Assembly (NCBI GenBank): GCA_031286695.1
Contig: JAITTY010000012.1
Location: 1-64,000 of the forward strand
Reading direction: 5' to 3'
DNA from: Sphingobacterium sp.
GTDB taxonomy: Bacteria > Bacteroidota > Bacteroidia > Sphingobacteriales > Sphingobacteriaceae
DNA length: 64,000 nt
Positions 16,551-26,198 of this stretch are shown here, one piece after another. The notes beneath the pieces were generated by a model. The model did no database searches. It saw only the letters and a list, made by a program, of their open reading frames with translations, and was not told where the DNA came from. Positions within the stretch are counted from its first letter, which is position 1; every line of letters starts with the position of its first letter. Position numbers and translations under genes: made by a program.

Positions 16551-18341
16551 TTAATCTAATTTCAATACCGCCATAAATGCAGATTGCGGAATCTCTACGT
16601 TCCCAACCTGACGCATGCGTTTCTTACCTTTCTTTTGTTTTTCCAAAAGCTTACGCTTCCGTGAGATATCACCACCATAACATTTTGCCGTAACGTCTTT
16701 ACGTAAAGCTGAGATCGTCTCCCGGGCAATGATCTTTGCACCGATTGATGCTTGGATACGTATTTCAAATTGTTGGCGTGGTAACAATTCTTTTAGTTTT
16801 TCACAGATCTTTTTACCAAAATCATAGGCGTTACTTCGGTGTATCAACGACGACAAGGCATCTACAGGTTCATCGTTCAATCGAATATCCAATTTTACCA
16901 AATCTGACTTGCGATAACCAATCTGGTGGTAATCAAATGAAGCATAACCTTTCGAGATTGTTTTCAACTTATCATAAAAGTCAAATACAATTTCTCCCAT
17001 TGGCATTTCAAAAACCAATTCAACACGATCTGACGTCAAATAATGCTGATTCATGATTGTACCACGTTTCTGGATACAAAGTGACATAATTGGTCCTACG
17101 AAATCCGATTTCGTAATAATATTAGCTTTGATATAGGGCTCTTCGATGGAATCCAATTTACTTGGATCAGGTAGATCAGATGGGTTATGCACGATCACCT
17201 CCTCTTTATCCTTGGTCATATAGGCCTTGTAGGATACGTTGGGAACCGTCGTGATTACCGTCATGTCAAATTCGCGTTCCAGGCGTTCCTGAATAATCTC
17301 CATGTGAAGCATACCCAAGAAACCACAACGGAAGCCGAAACCCAAGGCTGCTGACGACTCTGGTTCAAACACCAAAGAAGCATCGTTCAGCTGCAAACGG
17401 TGCATCGATTCACGCAACTCCTCGTAATCTTCCGTATCTACAGGATAAATACCCGCAAAGACCATCGGTTTCACCTCTTCAAACCCTTGGATAGCCTCAG
17501 AACAAGGACGATCCTTATGCGTAATGGTATCCCCTACTTTCACTTCACGTGCCTCTTTGATACCCGAGATAATATAACCTACATCACCGGTCTTAATGAC
17601 TTCTTTAGGTACTTGATTCAATTTCAGTGTACCAATTTCATCGGCAAAATATTCTTTCCCAGTAGCAACAAATTTCACGCGGTCACCTTTACGGATTTCA
17701 CCGTTTTCAACTTTAAAATAAGCCATGATACCACGGAAAGAATTGAAAACAGAGTCAAAAATCAAGGCTTGCAAAGGTCCATCAGGATCACCAACTGGAT
17801 GTGGAATACGTTTCACAATAGCTTCCAAAATATCCGGAACACCAAGACCCGTTTTTCCGGACGCAGGAATAATCGCATCACGGTCACCACCGATCAAATC
17901 CACAATCTGATCTTTTACTTCTTCAGGCATAGCACCGGGAAGGTCCATTTTATTGAGGATCGGAATGATTTCCAGATCATGTTCCAACGCCAGATATAAA
18001 TTTGAAATAGTTTGTGCTTGAATACCTTGAGATGCATCTACTATTAGTAAAGCGCCTTCACAGGCAGCAATTGAACGCGAAACCTCATAGGAAAAATCCA
18101 CGTGTCCTGGGGTATCGATCAGGTTCAAGATATACTCCTGACCATCTTTTTTATAATTCATTTGGATGGCGTGACTCTTGATTGTAATACCACGTTCACG
18201 TTCCAAATCCATATTATCAAGTAATTGTGCCTGTGCTTCACGCTGACTAATGGTATTGGTATACTCTAAAAGGCGGTCTGCCAAAGTACTTTTGCCATGG
18301 TCAATATGCGCAATAATACAGAAATTACGAATGTGCTTCAT
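16551..18341 (-). CDS. lepA: Elongation factor 4 (LepA), translational GTPase
   Basis: The 596-residue protein is full length. GTPase motifs are AHIDHGKSTLADRLL (G1), DTPGHVDF (G3) and NKMDLP (G4), and RERGITI marks switch I. The LepA-specific C-terminal domain ends with GGDISRKRKLLEKQK. EF4 binds stalled or back-translocating ribosomes and helps initiation and elongation under stress. It is a monocistronic cytosolic or membrane-associated housekeeping gene. Confidence 0.97.
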   Translation of the reverse strand: MKHIRNFCIIAHIDHGKSTLADRLLEYTNTISQREAQAQLLDNMDLERERGITIKSHAIQMNYKKDGQEYILNLIDTPGHVDFSYEVSRSIAACEGALLIVDASQGIQAQTISNLYLALEHDLEIIPILNKMDLPGAMPEEVKDQIVDLIGGDRDAIIPASGKTGLGVPDILEAIVKRIPHPVGDPDGPLQALIFDSVFNSFRGIMAYFKVENGEIRKGDRVKFVATGKEYFADEIGTLKLNQVPKEVIKTGDVGYIISGIKEAREVKVGDTITHKDRPCSEAIQGFEEVKPMVFAGIYPVDTEDYEELRESMHRLQLNDASLVFEPESSAALGFGFRCGFLGMLHMEIIQERLEREFDMTVITTVPNVSYKAYMTKDKEEVIVHNPSDLPDPSKLDSIEEPYIKANIITKSDFVGPIMSLCIQKRGTIMNQHYLTSDRVELVFEMPMGEIVFDFYDKLKTISKGYASFDYHQIGYRKSDLVKLDIRLNDEPVDALSSLIHRSNAYDFGKKICEKLKELLPRQQFEIRIQASIGAKIIARETISALRKDVTAKCYGGDISRKRKLLEKQKKGKKRMRQVGNVEIPQSAFMAVLKLD

Positions 18342-18488
18342 ATAGGATTTTTAAACTCTTTTGCTAAAAGGCAAAGATACCTTTTTTTATATATATTTAT
18401 ATAAACTAGCTTTTTTTTAGTTTACTATACGCGAAGAAATCAGGCTAGACGCTATTCCTATTTAAGTAGGAGAAAGATGCCGCATTCG

Positions 18489-19478
18489 CTATTCGGCAAT
18501 AGCATATAAAAAATGTTTTTGATTCCGCGTAACATTTTCCGTATCCCAAGAAATCCGTTCTCGGAATTGCTCCGAACGAATCGGGCAATTGCCGACCTGA
18601 CAATATTGACAGCACTGCGGGAGGCAGGGATCCGCATGAACAAAAAATTCAGTCCGCACCGACATCTCTTTATTGACAATTTTATCGACAGCAGAGATTT
18701 CATCGTGCACCTCGATCAGGTCAAGGTAACGGGGAAGTGTGAGATGGCAATCTACATGGAGTTCGTTCCCATAACGCTGTACACGAAGATTATGAACATC
18801 AATCCATTTATCTTTTCGATTACGTTCCAAGATTTCAACGACATCTTGCACAAGGGCAATATCCGATTCATCCATCAATCCACCGATGGATTGACGAAGT
18901 AGCTTATAACCATTGAAGAGTATAAAAAGCCCCAGTACAATTGAGATGACCACATCGATCCATTGGAAACCTGTCAGTCTCATCAACAATAAACCCAGTA
19001 TCAATCCGACCGTACTATAGGCATCTACCTGCAGGTGTTTTCCATCCGCCACTAAGGTAATGGAGCCCAATGCACGCCCGCGCTTCATGATATAGAATCC
19101 TACGGCAAAATTGATCACAGATGTAACACCAATCAGATAAATCCCTTGTTCAAGATGTGTTAACGCCGCAGGAAAGAAAAGATTGTAACAAGCCTTGGCT
19201 AAGATAATGCCACCAGCAATAAAAATAAGTCCACCTTCCAGAAATACCGAAAAGAATTCCACTTTACCGTGGCCGTAGGGATGATTCTCGTCCTTGGGTT
19301 GCGCCGAAAGATAAATACTATAAAATGCAAAACCCGAAGCAATCACATTAACAATACTCTCTGCCGCATCTGTAAAGATTGCACTGGAATCCGTTAGAAA
19401 GTAGGCAAAAAACTTCACAATCATCAAACCTATTCCCGTAAAAAGCGATAATAAAACCAATCTTCTTTGTCTTGACAT
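18489..19478 (-). CDS. Cation diffusion facilitator (CDF) metal efflux transporter
   Basis: The 329-residue protein has six membrane helices, then a cytoplasmic domain. Helix 2 carries IFTDAAESIVN and helix 5 DGKHLQVDAYS with HxxxD; these are the metal-binding sites of CDF proteins, which export Zn, Fe or Mn by proton antiport. The C-terminal region holds a cysteine cluster (CLPQCCQYCQVGNC) that may bind metal. DAAES resembles the FieF/MamM-type group more than CzcD. It stands alone, with no metal regulator beside it. Confidence 0.88.
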   Translation of the reverse strand: MSRQRRLVLLSLFTGIGLMIVKFFAYFLTDSSAIFTDAAESIVNVIASGFAFYSIYLSAQPKDENHPYGHGKVEFFSVFLEGGLIFIAGGIILAKACYNLFFPAALTHLEQGIYLIGVTSVINFAVGFYIMKRGRALGSITLVADGKHLQVDAYSTVGLILGLLLMRLTGFQWIDVVISIVLGLFILFNGYKLLRQSIGGLMDESDIALVQDVVEILERNRKDKWIDVHNLRVQRYGNELHVDCHLTLPRYLDLIEVHDEISAVDKIVNKEMSVRTEFFVHADPCLPQCCQYCQVGNCPIRSEQFRERISWDTENVTRNQKHFLYAIAE

Positions 19479-19730
19479 GATGCTTATCTTCTATATGAAA
19501 CCTTCTATGAGCAAATGATGAAATGAGGTCCAGCCAACATTTTTGTGAGCGCAAAGGTAAAGATATAACGACAAATCAGAACGATTAGTTTTGAACATCC
19601 AACGCCGGGGATCAATTAAATAACTGTGCTAAATCGCATCAACAGCCATATTATTAAAAAAGCCCAATAAAAGAGCTACTTTTCTTTGTAAATTCTCAAA
19701 AATAAAGAAGATTATTTGCAACGTATGTAA

Positions 19731-19738
19731 TATCTTTG
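19731..19738 (+). promoter_or_regulatory. -7 promoter element of the aspartate aminotransferase gene
   Basis: TATCTTTG is a full match to TAnnTTTG and ends seven bases before the ATG at 19746, so the transcript would start at or next to the start codon. A TTTG at 19715-19718 is too close for the usual -33 spacing. The same TATCTTTG occurs before ssrA at 23463. Confidence 0.5.
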
Positions 19739-19745
19739 TCTTACC

Positions 19746-20951
19746 ATGAGCACATCATCATACTTATCAGACAGGATAAATAATTTGTCCGAATCGGCTA
19801 CACTTAAAATGACCAAGTTGGGCCGCGAATTAGCAGCAAAAGGCGTTAATGTAATTAGCCTTAGCGTAGGTGAACCTGATTTCAACACCCCTGAGCATGT
19901 AAAAGATGCAGCGAAGAAAGCCCTAGATGAAAACTGGACGCGTTACTCGCCAGTACCGGGATACCCTGAATTGCGCCAGGCAATTGTAAACAAGTTGAAA
20001 ACAGAAAACAATTTAGATTATGATATCTCTCAAATTGTTGTTTCTACAGGTGCAAAACAATCCCTGTCTAATGTAATTTTGACTTTGATCAACCCAGGTG
20101 ATGAGGTAATTATCCCAACACCATATTGGGTATCATACTCCGAAATGGTCGTTTTAGCAGAAGGAAAATCGGTATTTATCAATACAGAGATCGACAATAA
20201 CTTTAAGATTACACCAGCACAATTGGAAGCGGCAATTACACCAAAAACCAAATTGTTCATGTTCTCTTCGCCAAACAACCCTACTGGAACAGTTTACAGC
20301 AAAGATGAATTGGCTGCATTAGCTAAAGTTTTCGAAAAACATCCACAGGTATTTATCCTATCCGATGAAATCTACGAACATATCAACTTTGTAGACAAAC
20401 ACGAATCCATCGCACAATTTGAAAGTATCAAAGATAGAGTAATCATCATCAATGGCTTTTCAAAGGCATTTGCAATGACTGGATGGCGTTTAGGTTATAT
20501 CGCTGCCAACAAAACCATTGCTGCTGCAAATGATAAATTACAAGGACAGACAACCTCAGGTACCTGTTCAATTTCTCAACGTGCGGGTATCGTCGCTTAT
20601 GAACAAGGATTAGAATCTGTCAACAAAATGAAAGAAGCTTTCGCTCGTCGTCGCCAATTGGTATACGATCTATTGACTGAAATCCCAGGCGTAAGAACAA
20701 ATCTTCCAGAGGGTGCATTCTATTTCTTCCCTGAAATCTCTTCGTTCTTTGGTAAAAAAGACCAAGATGGTAATGTTATTAAAAACTCATCTGATTTGGC
20801 ACTGTACTTATTGAATGTTGGTCACGTAGCCACTGTAGGTGGAGATTCATTCGGTAACGACAACTACATCCGCTTGTCCTATGCAGCTTCAGACGAAAGT
20901 TTGATCGAAGCTTTAAAAAGAATCAAAGAAGCGTTAGGAAAACTAGCCTAA
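19746..20951 (+). CDS. Class I/II pyridoxal-phosphate aminotransferase (aspartate type)
   Basis: The 401-residue protein has the standard Ib aspartate aminotransferase layout: ISLSVGEPDFNTP near the N-terminus, YSPVPGYPELR, TGAKQSL, SSPNNPTGTVYS, LSDEIYEHI and the lysine loop SKAFAMTGWRLGYIA, which binds PLP. It should swap amino groups between aspartate and 2-oxoglutarate and may also act on aromatic or prephenate substrates. It has its own terminator and a promoter element almost touching the start codon. Confidence 0.92.
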   Translation: MSTSSYLSDRINNLSESATLKMTKLGRELAAKGVNVISLSVGEPDFNTPEHVKDAAKKALDENWTRYSPVPGYPELRQAIVNKLKTENNLDYDISQIVVSTGAKQSLSNVILTLINPGDEVIIPTPYWVSYSEMVVLAEGKSVFINTEIDNNFKITPAQLEAAITPKTKLFMFSSPNNPTGTVYSKDELAALAKVFEKHPQVFILSDEIYEHINFVDKHESIAQFESIKDRVIIINGFSKAFAMTGWRLGYIAANKTIAAANDKLQGQTTSGTCSISQRAGIVAYEQGLESVNKMKEAFARRRQLVYDLLTEIPGVRTNLPEGAFYFFPEISSFFGKKDQDGNVIKNSSDLALYLLNVGHVATVGGDSFGNDNYIRLSYAASDESLIEALKRIKEALGKLA

Positions 20952-20967
20952 TCTCTTATCCAAATAT

Positions 20968-20997
20968 AAAAAAAGAGCTCCTCTGAGCTCTTTTTTT
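20968..20997 (+). terminator. Terminator of the aminotransferase gene
   Basis: Perfect arms aaaaaaagagctc (20968-20980) and gagctcttttttt (20985-20997) around a 4-nt loop. Confidence 0.9.
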
Positions 20998-21123
20998 ATG
21001 CAGTTCCAATTTTCCCATACATTTTCGACATAGCCTAAACTCTTATTCGGTCAAATATCATCTCAGCTCCATAATTTAAGCAGATGCTATCGCTTGAAAT
21101 AAATATTTATTACATTTACTTCT

Positions 21124-23154
21124 ATGAGTATTTTAACAGAAAAATTTAAAACGCAGCATGACACAGCTCCGTTTTCACAGATAAAAAACGAAGATTATAT
21201 TCCCGCATTTGATGAGGCTATTCAGAAGACAAAAGATGAAGTCGATGCGATCGTCAACAATCCCGAAACGGCAACTTTCGACAATACTATCGCTGCTATG
21301 TCCTACTCGGGGCAGACATTAGATCGTTTGTCCAATATCTTTTTTAATCTCCATTCCGCCGAGACCAACGCCGATCTTGAAAAGATCGCACAGGATGTAG
21401 CCCCAAAACTATCTGCTTTAGGCAATGATATCACCTTAAATTTCGATCTTTTCAAACGGGTTAAGGCTGTATACGATCAGAAGGATCAACTGACATTGAC
21501 GGCAGAGCAAACCACCTTATTGGAAAAATCCTATAAGGATTTTGTACGTAACGGTGCACTTTTAAATGATGAACAAAAAGAAAAGCTCCGCGAAATAGAT
21601 ACCGAGCTATCGCTTTTAAAATTGAAATTCGGAGAGAATGTCCTGGCCGAAACCAATGCTTACCAGCTGTTGGTAACAGACGAAAAAGATCTTGCTGGAC
21701 TTCCAGAGGGTGCCATAGAGGCTGCACATGCTTTGGCTAAAGCCAACGAAAAAGAAGGCTGGCTTTTTACCCTGGATTTTCCAAGCTATCTTCCTTTTGT
21801 CACTTATGCCGACAATCGGGAACTTCGCAAAGAAATTACCCTCGCCGCAGGCCGCAAAGCATTTCAGGACAATGAGTACAATAACGTGGACAATGTCCTG
21901 AAAATTGTAAAACTTCGCTTCGAACGGGCCAAATTATTAGGCTACGCAACCCATGCGGACTTTGTCCTTGCCGAACGTATGGCACAAAACCCAAGCAAAG
22001 TCACTGAATTCTTAAATGATTTACTCGGAAAAGCGAAACCAGCGGCAGTGCAGGAATTTGCAGAATTATCCCAATTTGCAAAAAACTTGGATGGCATAGA
22101 CCAATTGGAAAAATGGGATGGTGCCTATTATGCCGAAAAGCTGAAACAAGAACGCTTTAATCTGGACGATGAAAAGCTCAAACCTTATTTCAAACTCGAA
22201 AATGTCTTACAAGGCGCATTTGAAGTAGCCCATCGCTTATTTGGCATCAACTTCAAAGAAGTCGATACAATAGATACTTACCACGAAGAAGTTCAAACAT
22301 TTGAAGTCAGTAAAGACAACGGTGAATTAGTCGCTATCTTCTATGCCGATTTCTTCCCGCGTAAAGGAAAGCGAAATGGAGCTTGGATGACATCGTTCAA
22401 ACCACAATACATTCAAAATGGCACGCAAGAGCGTCCGCATGTCTCTATTGTCTGCAATTTTACGCGTCCTACAGCATCAAAACCTTCGCTGTTGACCTTC
22501 CAGGAAGTAACCACATTATTTCACGAATTTGGACATGCCTTACATGGTATGCTAGCTGACAGCACTTATCCTACACTATCTGGAACATCTGTGTATTGGG
22601 ATTTTGTCGAGTTACCGAGTCAGGTGATGGAAAACTGGTGCTACGAAAAAGAGGCCCTTGAGCTATTTGCCAAACACTATGAAACTGGTGAAGTGATCCC
22701 GATGGAACTTGTCGAAAAGATCCGCGAAAGCGCTTCATTTCTTGAGGGAATGGCGACAATGCGCCAATTAAGCTTCGGTCTATTGGATATGGGCTGGCAT
22801 GGACAGGATCCAACAGCGATCTCGGATCTGAAAGCATTCGAAGATGAACAGTTTGCCTCGACAAAACTCTATCCCGATGTCAAGGAAAATGCCATGAGTA
22901 CTGCCTTCTCCCATATTTTCAATGGCGGTTATTCTTCGGGCTATTACAGCTATAAATGGGCCGAAGTACTGGATGCCGATGCATTTGACTACTTTAAACA
23001 AAATGGTATTTTCAATAAGGAAATCGCGACCAAATTCAAAGATAATGTTCTTTCAAAAGGTGGCACCGAACATCCAATGGTTCTATACAAACGCTTCCGC
23101 GGACAGGAACCTTCGGTTGAACCTTTATTGAAAAGAGCTGGATTGATCAAATAA
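21124..23154 (+). CDS. dcp: M3-family metallopeptidase, peptidyl-dipeptidase Dcp
   Basis: The 676-residue protein matches the M3A peptidases in length. The zinc site is H467-E-F-G-H471 followed by Glu496 in WDFVELPSQ, and HALHGML and GYSSGYYSYKWAEVLDAD are family signatures. No signal peptide is seen, so it is cytosolic. It cuts dipeptides or short segments from small peptides and clears protein breakdown products. Oligopeptidase A is the close alternative; WDFVELPSQVMENW is compatible with both. Monocistronic. Confidence 0.88.
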   Translation: MSILTEKFKTQHDTAPFSQIKNEDYIPAFDEAIQKTKDEVDAIVNNPETATFDNTIAAMSYSGQTLDRLSNIFFNLHSAETNADLEKIAQDVAPKLSALGNDITLNFDLFKRVKAVYDQKDQLTLTAEQTTLLEKSYKDFVRNGALLNDEQKEKLREIDTELSLLKLKFGENVLAETNAYQLLVTDEKDLAGLPEGAIEAAHALAKANEKEGWLFTLDFPSYLPFVTYADNRELRKEITLAAGRKAFQDNEYNNVDNVLKIVKLRFERAKLLGYATHADFVLAERMAQNPSKVTEFLNDLLGKAKPAAVQEFAELSQFAKNLDGIDQLEKWDGAYYAEKLKQERFNLDDEKLKPYFKLENVLQGAFEVAHRLFGINFKEVDTIDTYHEEVQTFEVSKDNGELVAIFYADFFPRKGKRNGAWMTSFKPQYIQNGTQERPHVSIVCNFTRPTASKPSLLTFQEVTTLFHEFGHALHGMLADSTYPTLSGTSVYWDFVELPSQVMENWCYEKEALELFAKHYETGEVIPMELVEKIRESASFLEGMATMRQLSFGLLDMGWHGQDPTAISDLKAFEDEQFASTKLYPDVKENAMSTAFSHIFNGGYSSGYYSYKWAEVLDADAFDYFKQNGIFNKEIATKFKDNVLSKGGTEHPMVLYKRFRGQEPSVEPLLKRAGLIK

Positions 23155-23173
23155 TTGGATTGATCAAATCATA

Positions 23174-23204
23174 AAAAAAGCTGGATATTACATCCAGCTT
23201 TTTT
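23174..23204 (+). terminator. Terminator of dcp
   Basis: Arms aaaaaagctggat (23174-23186) and atccagctttttt (23192-23204) with a 5-nt loop and T-rich end. Confidence 0.88.
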
Positions 23205-23438
23205 GTTAGAAACACAGTTCCATCAGGAACTTCCTTGCCTATCAAAGCCCCTGTAAAAATACACGAGCACTCAGCTAATCAAATGACTTTTTATTTAGCA
23301 CTGTATTATTACAAGCAACGCCAGGATTTAGCCAATTCTGCAGATTTTATACTGGCCATACCTGATCTTAAACAATATTATAAAAGCATCAATTGTTTTC
23401 CATTCAGAATCAAAGTATTAAACAAGAACCGCGCATAT

Positions 23439-23470
23439 CTTGCCGATTAAGCAAAAAAATAGTATCTTTG
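23439..23470 (+). promoter_or_regulatory. Promoter of ssrA
   Basis: TATCTTTG (23463-23470) is a full Bacteroidota -7 match, and CTTG (23439-23442) lies 20 bases before it, close to the -33 TTTG. The predicted start is just upstream of the mature tmRNA 5' end at 23483. Confidence 0.6.
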
Positions 23471-23482
23471 TAAGACATAATT

Positions 23483-23847
23483 GGGGTTGACCGGAATTGA
23501 CAGGATGGAGACGGTTATGTAAGCATGTAGTGCGTTGTTAGTAGAGCACTTTAATCTGAACTTTCAGAATTATAACTGGCGAAGAAAACTACGCCTTAGC
23601 TGCTTAAGTTAGACTTAACATAGCTATTTGTCCTGTTAGATCCTGTTCTTTGGTTTAACATTCGGGGCATCGAACAATAGAACTGGCAAGTGTGATGTTG
23701 CTAAGCACTTGTGAGAAACAGCAACTACGGCGTACGGTATAGGTAAGCGACTCACCTTCCCTCGCTCGACAATTAAAGAGAAGCTAAACATGTAGAAAGC
23801 GTATACAGTACCATGACTGGACGAGAGTTCGAATCTCTCCAGCTCCA
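23483..23847 (+). ncRNA. ssrA: Transfer-messenger RNA (tmRNA)
   Basis: The 5' end ggggttg and the 3' strand cagctcc (23840-23846) form a 7-bp acceptor stem, and the T arm is present before it (gagag-ttcgaat-ctctc). The tag frame begins with resume codon GGC at 23578 and reads GEENYALAA before TAA (23605-23607), a typical tmRNA tag ending in ALAA for protease recognition. tmRNA and SmpB rescue stalled ribosomes. The 3' CCA is not fully encoded. Length is about 365 nt. Confidence 0.96.
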
Positions 23848-23852
23848 CAAAC

Positions 23853-23882
23853 AAAAAAGCCTAACTTACGTTAGGCTTTTTT
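23853..23882. terminator. Bidirectional terminator of ssrA and the chitinase gene
   Basis: Perfect 13-bp arms aaaaaagcctaac (23853-23865) and its complement (23870-23882) surround ttac, with T-runs on both strands. It lies six bases after tmRNA and two bases beyond the reverse-strand stop at 23885. Confidence 0.92.
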
Positions 23883-23884
23883 GT

Positions 23885-24916
23885 TTATTGCACAATGCCT
23901 TTATAAACCGCATCCCGCAAAATACCAGCTTCCGTGTCCCCTGCATATTCCCAATACATCGCACCGAGCAGCCCCGTCGTGTGAACATAATCGCATTTAA
24001 GTGCAATCGACTCTGGCGTTTCATAAGTCAGTACAAAATCCCCTTTATCGTTGACAAGATAATGTGCTTTCGCTTCATCGTCCCATTTCTGCTCAAATCC
24101 CTGCAACGAAAGCAGATCTTTATAATCGATAAAACCTTTGACTTCAGTTTTATTACCACGGCCATAGAATGGAATTCCCAATACCAATTTTTCAACAGGC
24201 ATCCCTCCTTCAACATGGGCCTTAACGGCCTCCACGCAAGTGGTATGTCCTGATAAGGGTGAACGGTGCAAGCTCGCATGATGATAAGGCGGATGACCCG
24301 AATCATAAGTCATGATATTTACAAAATCCACCTCTTTTTTAATCTTATCAAAGGCGATATACTTACCGTTCGCAACCGAAGCCAAGGTCAACAGTCTCTT
24401 CTTACCAATAGCTTTCCGGATATCGTGCATGAGTAAGGTGAAATTTTCGGTATCGGCTAAAGAGGACGAAATCCCGGCAGAAGAATTTGTCGGGTATTCC
24501 CAGTCAATATCTATACCATCAAGACTAAACTCCCGCACCACACGCAAGCAGTCTTTGGCAAACTTTTGTCGATTGGATTCATCAGCAGCCATTTCGCTAA
24601 ACCTACCGCTTCCCCAGCCGCCAACAGACAACAATACCTTTAGATGTGGATGTGTTTTCTTAAGATCCGTAATGTCCTTCAGCCTGGATTCATTATCTAT
24701 ACGCAAGCCATCAAAGCTCTCGTTGACATGTGCAAAAGCATAATTGATATGGGTTAGATAAGCAGGATCGGGCATCACTTTGGACCAGGAAGTGACATAG
24801 GCAATAACAACTTTTTTGTTTTTTGCTCGTGCACGACTTACACTAGGGTACAATAATAAAGTCAATAACAGAACAGTGAAGATCTGGCTAAGTATTGATT
24901 TCAATTTACATTCCAT
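23885..24916 (-). CDS. GH18-family chitinase, secreted
   Basis: I start this at the ATG at 24916, which gives a 343-residue protein with a signal peptide or membrane anchor ending around residue 30. The catalytic motif DGIDIDWEYP has acid Glu140, SVGG at about 97-100 is the second GH18 signature, and MTYD and YGRG follow. The enzyme cleaves beta-1,4 bonds of chitin or related GlcNAc glycans. There are no carbohydrate-binding or sorting domains. It shares strand and neighbourhood with a NagX/HGSNAT-like protein at 25005-26198, 88 bases upstream. Confidence 0.9.
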   Translation of the reverse strand: MECKLKSILSQIFTVLLLTLLLYPSVSRARAKNKKVVIAYVTSWSKVMPDPAYLTHINYAFAHVNESFDGLRIDNESRLKDITDLKKTHPHLKVLLSVGGWGSGRFSEMAADESNRQKFAKDCLRVVREFSLDGIDIDWEYPTNSSAGISSSLADTENFTLLMHDIRKAIGKKRLLTLASVANGKYIAFDKIKKEVDFVNIMTYDSGHPPYHHASLHRSPLSGHTTCVEAVKAHVEGGMPVEKLVLGIPFYGRGNKTEVKGFIDYKDLLSLQGFEQKWDDEAKAHYLVNDKGDFVLTYETPESIALKCDYVHTTGLLGAMYWEYAGDTEAGILRDAVYKGIVQ

Positions 24917-25004
24917 ATTTGCAGTTTTGTTTGTTTTTTGATGATATTGGACTTCCAAAAATATAATTCAGTTAAAGCATGCAAATTTGATGCTTAGGCG
25001 CTCG

Positions 25005-26198
25005 CTAAAGTTTCAGATAAATATGTAGTTTCTTAAGCAAGATCGCATACCACAACATCGCAAAAGCCCAAAGCAATGAACCAGCAATAGCTAAGCCCAT
25101 ATGTCCCGATTGTTTATAAAAGAACAATGGAAGATGAAAGCCCCAACAGACAAAGTAGATCAGATCGGGTGCAAGATAGGTCGTCAATGAGTTCTTTCCA
25201 GCCTCTTCAAACAATCCTATCCCGCGATGGTAGCCTTTCACATCAATAAAATAATATATCGGGATCAAAAGCAATACACTAATCCCACAACAGACCAATG
25301 CCCAGCTCGGTGTACCATGGATTTTGGATAAAATAAACCAAAAACGTAAGACAAAACCTGTAACTAGCCAAATCATACCAATAACCAGCAAAAAACGCAG
25401 CAATACCCGCGGAGTGGCCGCATATCGTTTCATAAGCATACCTATGATTGTTCCGGCCAGCACAATACAGGGTATATTGCCAGCTAGAAGAACCTGTAAA
25501 TATCTTCCGATACCAGGGAATTCAACTTTAAATTCCGTTTGGCTGAGAATATTGAGTACCAAAAACAACAACCAACCACACACAAGCACTATTATCCTTC
25601 CCCTGCATAATAAGAAAATAGAAGCCGCGGCAAAATATCCCCAACCAATCAGCCCCAAAATCCCCCACCACCCTACTTCCAAGCCTTTCCCATCCGACGC
25701 TTTGAAAATATATATGAGATAAATAATCCCCATGATGCCGACTACACGCAACCCCTTATAAATGGATTGATATTGCATATCTTTCGGATAACGATTCCAA
25801 ATCAGAAAAACGAATATATACAGCAGTCCTAGCCACAACAGATGTGACATCCCCGTCAAATTAGGAGATACACGTGTACCATTTAGAATCAACACGCCAA
25901 TCAGCAGCAAACTCAATGTTCTCAACAGAACATGTACAAAGATTACAGTTGTCGATGAACCTATCTTTTCCCTGGCCGCAACAGCATATGGCACCGCCAT
26001 ACCAACCATAAAAAGAAATCCCGGAAATACCCAGTCCGCTAAACCCATCCCGTCCTCATCTGCTTCCGTGTGAACCAGCCATTTAGGTACACCGGGTATA
26101 AACAAGTCATTGACAAATAACATCAGGAACAGCGTGAAACCACGCATAACATCCATTGAACGGATTCGGATTGTAGGTACAGCTTGCAATGCGTTCAT
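25005..26198 (-). CDS. DUF5009/HGSNAT-like integral membrane protein (NagX type)
   Basis: The 397-residue protein has about 10-11 membrane helices and starts with IRSMDVMRGFTLFLML, the conserved opening of the heparan-alpha-glucosaminide N-acetyltransferase/DUF5009 group. NSLTTYLAPDLIYFV near the C-terminus is a second conserved block. In human cells the relative acetylates glucosamine across a membrane; bacterial NagX members occur in GlcNAc and chitin loci, and their reaction is unproven. It lies upstream of the chitinase on the same strand, so the two may form an operon. Confidence 0.82.
   Translation of the reverse strand: MNALQAVPTIRIRSMDVMRGFTLFLMLFVNDLFIPGVPKWLVHTEADEDGMGLADWVFPGFLFMVGMAVPYAVAAREKIGSSTTVIFVHVLLRTLSLLLIGVLILNGTRVSPNLTGMSHLLWLGLLYIFVFLIWNRYPKDMQYQSIYKGLRVVGIMGIIYLIYIFKASDGKGLEVGWWGILGLIGWGYFAAASIFLLCRGRIIVLVCGWLLFLVLNILSQTEFKVEFPGIGRYLQVLLAGNIPCIVLAGTIIGMLMKRYAATPRVLLRFLLVIGMIWLVTGFVLRFWFILSKIHGTPSWALVCCGISVLLLIPIYYFIDVKGYHRGIGLFEEAGKNSLTTYLAPDLIYFVCWGFHLPLFFYKQSGHMGLAIAGSLLWAFAMLWYAILLKKLHIYLKL

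Larger units (their letters stand above)
23155..23482. other. Intergenic region between dcp and ssrA
   Basis: The 328 bases hold the dcp terminator and the ssrA promoter. An open frame from 23235 to 23450 begins only with TTG, has no recognisable domain or ribosome site, and is not accepted as a gene. Nothing else stands out. Confidence 0.5.

Noticed and set aside
17400..17999. 199-codon forward frame opposite lepA
   Set aside because: It is the antisense of a highly conserved gene; the length follows from codon bias.
19715..19718. TTTG as -33 element for the aminotransferase promoter
   Set aside because: Only 12 bases separate it from the -7 element, against about 19-21 expected.
23235..23450. 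71-codon forward frame
   Set aside because: It starts only with TTG, has no recognisable domain or ribosome site, and lies directly before the ssrA promoter.
23636..24253. Two open frames over tmRNA (reverse 23636-23854; forward 23813-24253)
   Set aside because: They lie across the folded tmRNA, its terminator or the reverse strand of the chitinase gene; the RNA and the chitinase explain the sequence.
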